15,567 bases of DNA from CAG-103 sp963627135. GTDB taxonomy: Bacteria > Bacillota > Clostridia > Oscillospirales > Oscillospiraceae. The notes below the pieces were generated by a model. The model was not told the DNA's origin, searched no databases, and saw only the letters and a program-made list of their open reading frames with translations. The stretch lies in contig CAVFZY010000021.1 in assembly GCA_963627135.1 (NCBI GenBank), positions 1-15,567 on the forward strand. Reading direction: 5' to 3'. Shown here in pieces: positions 1-5,614 of this stretch (the stretch's first letter is position 1; every line of letters starts with the position of its first letter). A program made the translations under genes and the position numbers.

Positions 1-49
1 TGACCTCTCGGATGCGAACCGAACGCTCTCCCAGCTGAGCTACGCCCCC
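1..49 (-). tRNA. tRNA-Ala (CGC anticodon), 3' part outside window
   Basis: On the minus strand the acceptor 5' strand GGGGGCG (49-43) is followed by TA, a canonical D-arm (GCTCAGCTGGGAGAGC) and an anticodon stem TTCGG/CCGAG enclosing the loop TTCGCAT, which puts CGC at the anticodon (Ala, codon GCG). The variable region is just reached; the T-arm and 3' acceptor strand lie beyond position 1. The G-rich acceptor stem fits tRNA-Ala. Confidence 0.9.
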
Positions 50-62
50 ACAAGGTTTGTTT

Positions 63-90
63 ACTATAACACATTTTCCGCATTTGTAAA
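63..90 (-). promoter_or_regulatory. Sigma-A-type promoter of tRNA-Ala
   Basis: Read on the minus strand: TTTACA (90-85), a 16-nt spacer, TATAGT (68-63). The predicted start near 56 lies about seven bases upstream of the mature tRNA 5' end at 49, the arrangement expected for a tRNA promoter. Confidence 0.6.
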
Positions 91-155
91 GCTCATATTT
101 TCCGTTCCCACGATTTTTTGCAAAAAGTCCTGCGCAAGAAAATTGCATCCCCCAC

Positions 156-184
156 TTGCGCAATCGCCGCTTTTGTAGTAGAAT
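156..184 (+). promoter_or_regulatory. Sigma-A-type promoter of the SRP RNA
   Basis: TTGCGC (156-161), a 17-nt spacer, TAGAAT (179-184). The predicted start at about 191 coincides with the first base of the long closing helix of the SRP RNA (192), which supports both calls. An 8-bp inverted repeat, TGCGCAAG (131-138) and CTTGCGCA (155-162), overlaps the -35 element. Confidence 0.65.
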
Positions 185-191
185 GCATTTA

Positions 192-490
192 CGTGGCCAT
201 TGACAAGGCTGCACTAGTCGGGGAGCCAGCGGTGTCCTGTACCTGCAATCCGCTATAGCAGGGATGAATTCCCGCCCCCGGATAGGCCGATGTGTCGTCT
301 GCCCGCAGTAAGCGGCGTTGAAGGTTCGGTCCCGCGCAACAGAGCCCTGTGAACCATGTCAGGCGGGGAACCGAGCAGCATTAAGCAGGTCACTCCGTGT
401 GCCGTGGGGGCGCCGGGCCCGAGCTGGCTGCTGTGGTAACGGGCATGTCGTCTATTCAAAGGTGGGTGTGCAGTCTTGTCAATGGTCACG
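192..490 (+). ncRNA. ffs: Signal recognition particle RNA, large bacterial (Firmicutes) type
   Basis: This is the 6S/scRNA-type SRP RNA, which binds Ffh and co-translationally targets membrane and secreted proteins. The diagnostic domain IV is visible at about 350-390: GTGAACCATGTCAGG, then a short stem capped by a GGAA tetraloop (367-370), then AGCAGC. Downstream there is TGTGCCGTGGGG (about 398-410) and a GAGCTGGCTGCTGTGGTAAC segment (421-440), matching the 3' arm of the Bacillus/Clostridium form. The ends pair over about 23 bp (192-214 with 468-490, including G:U pairs), which defines the transcript limits. Position immediately before dnaX is typical for Clostridia. The mature ends may lie inside this span (about 207-478) after processing. 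An open frame starting at 318 that runs into dnaX is fortuitous. Confidence 0.93.
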
Positions 491-496
491 TTTTTT
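468..496 (+). terminator. Terminator formed by the SRP RNA closing helix plus T-tract
   Basis: The 3' strand of the closing helix (468-490) is followed at once by six T residues (491-496). The 5' partner lies far upstream (192-214), so the terminating helix is the RNA's own long-range end helix rather than a local hairpin. dnaX begins only 34 bases later and no separate promoter is visible there, so termination is probably incomplete. Confidence 0.5.
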
Positions 497-530
497 CATG
501 TTTTCCGTTCCCGGAGGTGACGCGCGCAAT

Positions 531-2315
531 ATGTATCAGGCTCTCTACCGCAAATACCGGCCGAAGACGTTTGACGACGTCGTCGGTCAGGAGCATATTA
601 CCGAGACGCTGAAAAAGCAGGTCGAGACCGGACGGCTGTCCCACGCCTACCTGTTCATCGGCACGCGCGGCACCGGCAAGACCACCTGTGCCAAGATCCT
701 GGCCAAGGCGGTCAACTGCGAGCATCCGGTCAACGGCAATCCATGCAATCAGTGCGCTGCCTGCCGCGGCATCGACGACGGGTCGATCCTTGACGTGGTC
801 GAGATTGACGCGGCGTCCAACAACCGCGTAGAAGACGTGCGTGCGCTGCGCGACGAGGCGGTGTTCTCCCCCGCCAACGTAAACAAGCGCGTCTACATCA
901 TCGACGAGGTGCACATGCTCAGCAACTCGGCGTTTAATGCACTGCTGAAGATCCTTGAGGAGCCGCCGGCGCACCTCATGTTCATCCTCGCGACGACGGA
1001 GCTGCACAAGGTCCCCGCGACGATCCTCTCCCGCTGCCAGCGGCACAGCTTCAAGCGCATCCCGGTCGATACGATCGCCGCGCGTCTGAACTATGTGGCG
1101 CAACAGGAACACCTGAACCTGCAGCCGGACGCGGCCGCATTGCTCGCCCGCATGGCGGACGGCGGCATGCGCGACGCGCTAACGCTGCTCGACCAGTGCT
1201 CCGGCAGCGATGTGATCACCACCGAAGCGGTCATCTCCGCCATGGGCCTTGCCGGCAACCTGCGCACGGCGCGGCTGCTAAAGAGCATCGCCGATGGCGA
1301 CACCGCAAAAACACTTGAACAATTCCGCAGCCTCTGGCAGGACGGGAAAGACCCCGCTGCCCTGCTCGACGAGCTGAGTATGCTCCAGCGCGACCTGCTC
1401 ATGCAGGCCGTAGCGCCGCGCGGCGGCCGCGAGCTGCTCTCCGGCGGATACGACAGCGAAACGCTGCGCTCGCTCTCCGGTGCCTTCACATCGGCACAGC
1501 TGATAACAAACCTGCAAAGCATTCAGGACACGCTCACCGCCATGGCGGCGCAGCCCAATCCGCGCATTGCGGCGGAGCTCTGCCTGATTCGGCTCTGCCG
1601 GCCGGAACTGTGCGACGATGTGCCGGCGCTGTGCGCGCGTGTGGACAAGCTGGAACAGGCCGTGCGCAGCGGGGACATCCCCGCACCGAAAGCGGCCGCT
1701 CCGGCAAGGCCTGACCCCGACCCGCGGCAGGAGCCCGTGCCGAAACCAATCCCTGTACAAAAAGCACAGCCCAAGCCGGAACCGAAGCCGGTATCCGACG
1801 ACGTGCCCCCATGGGAACCGCCCCCGGAGCCGATGGCTCCGCCGGAAGAGCGGCCGCCCTGGGAAATGCCGCCTGTACTGAAACCAAAACCGCACCCGGC
1901 GCCCAAAACGGTGCCCCCACCGGAGCCGGCTGCGCCCCCCATCCCGGAACCGGAGCCAGCCCCCGAACCCGCTCCGCAGCCAGAGCCAGCCCCCGCGCCC
2001 ACCGGCGTGTTCGATTGGCAGGCGCTGTGTGCATACATGGAGCACGAACTGCCGGTCGGCATCTATCATTTCCTGCTTGACCCGCTGCAGGCAGCCGGCG
2101 AGCTGGCAGACGGCACGCTGACGCTGCACCTGAACAAGGCCCCGGCCTACCCGATGTTCAACAAACCGGACATCGCGGAAAAATTCCGTCTGGCCGTGCA
2201 GACGCTGACCGGGCAGAACGTCCGCGTGGTCATGCAGCCGATGGACACGGCCACGCAGATCAAGCAGCGGCAGATCGAGGAGCTGACGCGCTTCCCGAAC
2301 GTAACGATCCGATAA
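531..2315 (+). CDS. dnaX: DNA polymerase III subunit gamma/tau (clamp-loader ATPase)
   Basis: This 594-residue AAA+ subunit of the replicative clamp loader loads the beta clamp on DNA and couples it to the polymerase. Visible landmarks are the family N-terminus MYQALYRKYRPKTF, Walker A GTRGTGKTT (44-52), the zinc-module cysteines C63, C72, C75 and C78, Walker B with IIDEVH (123-128), sensor-1 ATTE (154-157) and the SRC arginine-finger motif (167-169). The collar domain extends to about 375. A Pro/Glu/Lys-rich linker of some 110 residues (about 383-491) then joins a tau-type C-terminal domain (493-594). The start is ATG 531, with GGAGGTGA at 513-520; the open frame extends upstream to 318 only because it passes through the SRP RNA gene. 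I see no convincing programmed frameshift site for a gamma form. ybaB follows 31 bases downstream and is probably co-transcribed. Confidence 0.97.
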   Translation: MYQALYRKYRPKTFDDVVGQEHITETLKKQVETGRLSHAYLFIGTRGTGKTTCAKILAKAVNCEHPVNGNPCNQCAACRGIDDGSILDVVEIDAASNNRVEDVRALRDEAVFSPANVNKRVYIIDEVHMLSNSAFNALLKILEEPPAHLMFILATTELHKVPATILSRCQRHSFKRIPVDTIAARLNYVAQQEHLNLQPDAAALLARMADGGMRDALTLLDQCSGSDVITTEAVISAMGLAGNLRTARLLKSIADGDTAKTLEQFRSLWQDGKDPAALLDELSMLQRDLLMQAVAPRGGRELLSGGYDSETLRSLSGAFTSAQLITNLQSIQDTLTAMAAQPNPRIAAELCLIRLCRPELCDDVPALCARVDKLEQAVRSGDIPAPKAAAPARPDPDPRQEPVPKPIPVQKAQPKPEPKPVSDDVPPWEPPPEPMAPPEERPPWEMPPVLKPKPHPAPKTVPPPEPAAPPIPEPEPAPEPAPQPEPAPAPTGVFDWQALCAYMEHELPVGIYHFLLDPLQAAGELADGTLTLHLNKAPAYPMFNKPDIAEKFRLAVQTLTGQNVRVVMQPMDTATQIKQRQIEELTRFPNVTIR

Positions 2316-2346
2316 AAAATTTTTTGATTCACAGGAGGATACAAAC

Positions 2347-2685
2347 ATGGCAAAAGGCGGTTTTCGCGGAGGTTATGGCGGCATGAATCAGGCCAACATG
2401 ATGAAGCAGGCGCAGAAAATGCAGCAGGACTTCCTGCGGATGCAGAAAGAACTGGAAGAGAAAGAGTTCACGGCCAAATCCGGCGGCGGCATGGTCTCGG
2501 CGACGGTCAACGGCAACCGTGAGGTCACCAAGATCGAGATCAAGCCCGAGGCAGTCGATCCCGACGACGTCGAAATGCTCGAGGATCTGGTGCTGGCAGC
2601 CGTCAATGAGGCGCTGCGTCAGTATGAGGCGGCTTCCGACGCCACGGTCAGCAAGATCACCGGCGGCATGAAGCTCGGCTTCTAA
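2347..2685 (+). CDS. ybaB: YbaB/EbfC family nucleoid-associated protein
   Basis: A 112-residue small DNA-binding protein of the YbaB/EbfC family, which acts as a tweezer-shaped dimer on DNA and is classically encoded between dnaX and recR. The N-terminal Gly-rich stretch with MNQANMMKQAQKMQ leads into a helix of about 30 residues. The family signature follows: GGGMVSATVNGN, then EVTKIEIKPEAVDPDDVEMLEDL (residues about 58-80), then the C-terminal helix ending in KITGGMKLGF. The start is set by AGGAGG at 2333-2338, eight bases before ATG 2347. It is translationally close to dnaX (31-bp gap). A strong terminator begins 15 bases after the stop, so the usual third gene, recR, is not part of this unit. 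Confidence 0.95.
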   Translation: MAKGGFRGGYGGMNQANMMKQAQKMQQDFLRMQKELEEKEFTAKSGGGMVSATVNGNREVTKIEIKPEAVDPDDVEMLEDLVLAAVNEALRQYEAASDATVSKITGGMKLGF

Positions 2686-2699
2686 ACCCATAAGCATCA

Positions 2700-2734
2700 G
2701 CACGCACGGTCCCATTGGGACGGTGCGTGCTTTT
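2700..2734 (+). terminator. Rho-independent terminator of dnaX-ybaB
   Basis: Stem 2700-2707 with 2723-2730 (8 bp), one G-G mismatch, then 2709-2713 with 2717-2721 (5 bp) and a 3-nt loop, followed by TTTT (2731-2734). The T-tract reaches the last base of the stop codon of the convergent polymerase gene. Confidence 0.85.
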
Positions 2735-3960
2735 CATTTGCGCAAAAACGCATGCTCCTCGCGCTGAACGAGGCCGAGCGCCGGATCAAAGCAGGCGCGG
2801 CCGCGCAGGACGCAGGTCTTGCCATAGCGTGCGCGGAGGTTATCGAGCGTGATGTCGAGCTGCCGCTGGCGCGCACGGTGCTCCGCATCCTCAAACAGGT
2901 CGAGCTGGTGCGGCGCGCACGCGGGCAGCAGATCCAGCGCGCGGATGCCGATGCTGCGCAGCGGGTCGGGCCACAGGTGCGCCTGCTCGCACAGGGCCAG
3001 CGCCGCGTCGAGCAGCTCGCTCGTCAGGTCGGACGGGTGCCGCAGCGCCATGCGGTGACTGCACCAGTGCAGGTCGGCCGTGCGCACGCTCAGCTCCACC
3101 ATGCGGCACTGATACCCCTCCAGCCGCAGGCGCACCCCCACGCTTTCCGCCAGCGACAGGAGCGCCGCGCGCGCATCCGCCTCGCAGATGAGGTCGCGCG
3201 GCGCGGTGGCGCTGTTGCCGATGGACTTCGGCGGCGGCAGATCCTCGATGCGGTGCACCGGCGTGGGGTCATACCCGTTGGCATAGGCGTGCAGCAGCCG
3301 CCCGCCCTTGCCGAGGCGCTGCTCGAGCACGTCGGCGTCCGCCGCCGCGAGCGCGCCGACCGTGCGGATGCCCAGCCGCTCGAGCTGCCGCACCGAGCTG
3401 CGCCCGGCGAAGAGCAGACTGCTGACCGGCAGCGGCCAGACCATGTCCGCAAAGCGCGCCCGGTCGATGACCGTCACGGCGTTTGGCTTACGGTAGTCCG
3501 AGCCGAGCTTCGCGATCGCCTTGCACCACGACACGCCGACGCTCACCGTCAGACCCGTGGCGTCGAGCACGCGCCGGCGCACCTCCTGCGCCGTGCGCAG
3601 CGCGTCCTCGCGGCCGACGCAGCCGGTCATGTCCAGCCAGCACTCATCCATGCCGAACGGCTCACACCGGTCGGTGAAGCCGGCATAGATCTCGCGCACG
3701 CGGCGTGAGTAATCGTAGTAAAGTTCAAAGTCCGGCGGCAGGATCGTCAGCTCCGGGCACTGCTGCCGCGCCGCCCAGAGCGTCATGCCCGTGCGCACCC
3801 CGGCGGCGCGCGCCATCTGGTCCTTGGCCAAGATGATGCCGTGGCGCAGCTCCCGCTCCCCGCCGACCGCCACCGGCCGCCCGCGCAGCTCCGGATGGCG
3901 CAGCAGTTCGATGCTCGCATAGCAGGCGTTGATATCCGAATGTAAGATCATACGGTCCAT
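2734..3960 (-). CDS. Y-family translesion DNA polymerase (DinB/UvrX-like)
   Basis: A 408-residue error-prone polymerase that copies past damaged bases. Motifs in order are HSDINACYASIE (residues 7-18, metal-binding Asp and a Tyr at the steric-gate position), MDECWLDMTG (second metal-binding DE pair), SVGVSWCKAIAKLGSDYRKP (nucleotide-binding palm segment), an HhH thumb around LERLGIRTVGALA, and a little-finger domain. QLDLF (352-356) matches the beta-clamp-binding consensus. The tail RARYGKTCVLRG resembles UvrX/YqjW-type Firmicutes polymerases more than E. coli DinB. The start is ATG 3960, with GGGAGAAAG just upstream; the frame can be extended to a TTG at 3975, but that would overlap the ribosome site. 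The gene is divergent from an S24 repressor, with an inverted repeat over its promoter, which suggests damage-inducible control. DinB versus UmuC-like naming cannot be settled by eye. Confidence 0.93.
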   Translation of the reverse strand: MDRMILHSDINACYASIELLRHPELRGRPVAVGGERELRHGIILAKDQMARAAGVRTGMTLWAARQQCPELTILPPDFELYYDYSRRVREIYAGFTDRCEPFGMDECWLDMTGCVGREDALRTAQEVRRRVLDATGLTVSVGVSWCKAIAKLGSDYRKPNAVTVIDRARFADMVWPLPVSSLLFAGRSSVRQLERLGIRTVGALAAADADVLEQRLGKGGRLLHAYANGYDPTPVHRIEDLPPPKSIGNSATAPRDLICEADARAALLSLAESVGVRLRLEGYQCRMVELSVRTADLHWCSHRMALRHPSDLTSELLDAALALCEQAHLWPDPLRSIGIRALDLLPACAPHQLDLFEDAEHRARQRQLDITLDNLRARYGKTCVLRGRACFDPALGLVQREEHAFLRK

Positions 3961-3970
3961 AGTGCTTTCT

Positions 3971-4010
3971 CCCAAAAAGAGATTATCTCTATTATAAATC
4001 TCTTTTTGGG
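3971..4010. promoter_or_regulatory. Putative operator: perfect 14-bp inverted repeat between polymerase and repressor genes
   Basis: CCCAAAAAGAGATT (3971-3984) and AATCTCTTTTTGGG (3997-4010) are exact reverse complements separated by 12 bases. A second, tighter palindrome, AGAGAT-T-ATCTCT (3978-3990), shares the left arm, giving three ATCTCT half-sites in all. The arrangement brackets the polymerase -10 element. The natural binding partner is the S24 repressor encoded next door; this is inference from position. No classical Gram-positive LexA box (GAAC-N4-GTTC) was seen here. Confidence 0.6.
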
Positions 4011-4019
4011 ATATTTAAA
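3991..4019 (-). promoter_or_regulatory. Promoter of the Y-family polymerase gene
   Basis: On the minus strand there is a perfect TATAAT (3996-3991), a 17-nt spacer, and TTTAAA (4019-4014) as a weak -35. The -10 element sits inside the spacer of the 14-bp inverted repeat at 3971-4010, so a protein bound to the repeat would block it. Confidence 0.6.
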
Positions 4020-4049
4020 GCATTTTCTTATCTGATTCGGATATTTTTC

Positions 4050-4078
4050 TTGCGTTTTTTCGTACGATACGATATATT
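4050..4078 (+). promoter_or_regulatory. Promoter of the XRE/S24 repressor gene
   Basis: TTGCGT (4050-4055), a 17-nt spacer, TATATT (4073-4078). The predicted start at about 4085 leaves a very short leader before ATG 4097, with the ribosome site GAGGTG at 4085-4090. The -10 lies inside an imperfect palindrome, ATACGATATATTGTAT (4067-4082), which could be an autoregulatory site. Confidence 0.5.
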
Positions 4079-4096
4079 GTATGTGAGGTGCTGCAT

Positions 4097-4792
4097 ATGT
4101 ACAAAACCTTTGGTGAAACGATCGCTTCCCTGCGCCGCGCGCACGGCATGCGCCAGCAGACGCTGGCGAACGCACTGGCCGAGGCCGGTGTGCCCGTGTC
4201 GAACCAGGCGGTGTCAAAATGGGAAAATGACACCACGCTCCCGAACGCGCAGCAGTTTCTGACGCTGTGCCGCGTGCTGGACGTGGACGATATTGCGGGC
4301 ACGTTCTCCGGCGGGGACGCCGGCGGCCTGCTCGCCGGGCTGAACGCGGAGGGCCGCCGCCGCGCACTGGAATACGTCGCGCTCCTGCGCGAGAGCAAGC
4401 GCTTTGCCGCCGCGCCGGAGCCGGTCGTGCTGCGCAGCCTACCGCTGTACTCGCTGGCGGTCTCGGCCGGCACGGGCCAGTTTCTCGACGGGGAGAGCTA
4501 TGAGATGCAGCCGGTCGGCGCCGAGGTGCCAGAGACGGCAAACTTCGGCGTGCGCGTGGCGGGCGACAGCATGGAGCCGCGCTTTCACAGCGGGCAGACC
4601 GTCTGGGTGCACCAGCAGCCGACGCTCGACCCCGGTGAGATCGGCGTGTTCCTCTACGACGGCAGCGCCTATCTCAAGCAGCTCCGGCGCGACGGCGGGC
4701 GCGTGTTTCTGCACTCGCTCAACCCGGCCTATGCCGATCTGGAGATCTCGGACGCGCTGCCATTGCGCGTGCTTGGAAAAGCGGTGTCCTGA
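4097..4792 (+). CDS. XRE-family transcriptional repressor with S24 (LexA/UmuD-like) autoprotease domain
   Basis: A 231-residue two-domain repressor. The N-terminal helix-turn-helix spans about residues 5-65 (recognition region around SNQAVSKWEN). The C-terminal peptidase S24 domain starts near 115. The cleavage pair is Ala124-Gly125 (VSAGTG), the nucleophile Ser158 (GDSMEP) and the general base Lys194 (YLKQL). Spacings of 34 and 36 residues are close to those of LexA (Ala84, Ser119, Lys156) and UmuD, so autocleavage on RecA filaments, or spontaneously, is expected. The start is ATG 4097, with GAGGTG six bases upstream; GTG 4088 is possible but lacks a ribosome site. The divergent translesion polymerase and the shared operator region make it the probable local SOS-type regulator. 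It is not a canonical LexA, because its DNA-binding domain is XRE-type. Confidence 0.92.
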   Translation: MYKTFGETIASLRRAHGMRQQTLANALAEAGVPVSNQAVSKWENDTTLPNAQQFLTLCRVLDVDDIAGTFSGGDAGGLLAGLNAEGRRRALEYVALLRESKRFAAAPEPVVLRSLPLYSLAVSAGTGQFLDGESYEMQPVGAEVPETANFGVRVAGDSMEPRFHSGQTVWVHQQPTLDPGEIGVFLYDGSAYLKQLRRDGGRVFLHSLNPAYADLEISDALPLRVLGKAVS

Positions 4793-4803
4793 TAATGAGC
4801 AAT

Positions 4804-4843
4804 AAAACTCCCTGCGGAACGCATGGTTTCCGCGGGGAGTTTT
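4804..4843. terminator. Bidirectional terminator between repressor and HAD phosphatase genes
   Basis: Stem 4804-4819 with 4828-4843 (16 bp, one G:U pair) and an 8-nt loop. The outer pairs are AAAA/TTTT, so both strands end in a short T-tract. It serves the convergent genes on either side. Confidence 0.85.
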
Positions 4844-4847
4844 GGAT

Positions 4848-5504
4848 TTATGCCTTGTTCCAGTGCAGCAGGCGCTCGGACAGCTCCGCGACCGTCTGCA
4901 CCGTAGCCACCGCACCGGCAGCCTCCAGCTCGCCCGGCTCGGCATAACCGTAATCCACACCGAGGCACGGCACGCCGCAGGCGGCGGCGCCGGTAACATC
5001 ATACTTCCGGTCACCCACCATGAGCGCAGCCTCCGGGGCTGTGTGCGTCTCTGCGAGCACCGCCGCAACGACCTCCGCCTTCGTGCTGCGCGAACCGTCA
5101 TATTCCGATCCGATCACGCAGTCAAACAGCCGCTCCATATCAAAGCGCTGCAAGATTGTGCGCGCCAGCGGCGTGGGCTTCCCTGTCGCGACCGCGACGC
5201 AAAATCCTTCCGCGCGCAGCTGCGCAAGCAGCTCCGGAATGCCGGAATAGATCTCGCACTCGTACACGCCGATGGGATGGTACCGCTCCCGGTAGCGCTC
5301 CGTCGCTGCCTGCGCCTGCTCCGGCGGCATGCCGTACAGCTCCTTGAACGAATCAAACAGCGGCGGGCCGACAAATTTGCGCAGGCGCGCCGTGTCCGTC
5401 TCGTGGATGCCGAAGCTCTCGAGCGCATACTGCACGCTGCGCAGGATGCCCTCACCGGTGTCAAACAGCGTGCCGTCAAAATCAAATAAGATAGTCTGGA
5501 TCAT
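4848..5504 (-). CDS. HAD-superfamily hydrolase, phosphoglycolate-phosphatase-like
   Basis: A 218-residue haloacid dehalogenase-type phosphatase. Motif I is DFDGTLFDT near residues 8-16 (nucleophile Asp and acid/base Asp). A helical cap domain at about 18-90 has the GPPLFDSFKELYG signature of the Gph/PpaX group. Motif II is VATGKP, a lysine (motif III) falls in STKAEVV, and motif IV is GDRKYDV. The length is normal for the subfamily. Likely substrates are small phosphomonoesters such as 2-phosphoglycolate, which fits repair of oxidised DNA ends, but the substrate cannot be read from sequence. The start is ATG 5504, with GGAG seven to ten bases upstream, 29 bases after a near-consensus promoter. 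It is a single-gene unit ended by the shared hairpin with the repressor gene. Confidence 0.9.
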   Translation of the reverse strand: MIQTILFDFDGTLFDTGEGILRSVQYALESFGIHETDTARLRKFVGPPLFDSFKELYGMPPEQAQAATERYRERYHPIGVYECEIYSGIPELLAQLRAEGFCVAVATGKPTPLARTILQRFDMERLFDCVIGSEYDGSRSTKAEVVAAVLAETHTAPEAALMVGDRKYDVTGAAACGVPCLGVDYGYAEPGELEAAGAVATVQTVAELSERLLHWNKA

Positions 5505-5532
5505 GACAAATCTCCGTGGTTAAGATGGGAAA

Positions 5533-5561
5533 AGGATAGCACCGGGGCGCGAAATTGTCAA
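5533..5561 (-). promoter_or_regulatory. Promoter of the HAD phosphatase gene
   Basis: On the minus strand there is a perfect TTGACA (5561-5556), a 17-nt spacer, and TATCCT (5538-5533). The predicted start is about 22 bases upstream of ATG 5504. Confidence 0.7.
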
Positions 5562-5584
5562 CAGCCGCGCAAAATGCATACGCT
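5555..5584 (+). promoter_or_regulatory. Possible promoter of the PRK06851-like ATPase gene
   Basis: TTGTCA (5555-5560), an 18-nt spacer, TACGCT (5579-5584), which is a weak -10. Its -35 overlaps the -35 of the divergent HAD promoter, so the two promoters would compete if both are real. Confidence 0.3.
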
Positions 5585-5614
5585 GTAGCAACCTGAAAAA
5601 TGTGAGGTTTCGCC

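Noticed and set aside
318..530. 71-codon N-terminal extension of dnaX
   Set aside because: It lies in the SRP RNA gene and its terminator; ATG 531 has the proper ribosome site and begins at the conserved family N-terminus.
1755..1775. Possible slippery A-run for a dnaX gamma frameshift (GTACAAAAAGCA)
   Set aside because: Only five A residues, no Shine-Dalgarno-like enhancer or stable hairpin noticed at the right distance; too weak to call.
2752..3708. Long plus-strand open frame antisense to the translesion polymerase
   Set aside because: It mirrors a well-supported gene in GC-rich DNA, and its product is an Arg/Ala/Gln/His-rich sequence without domains.
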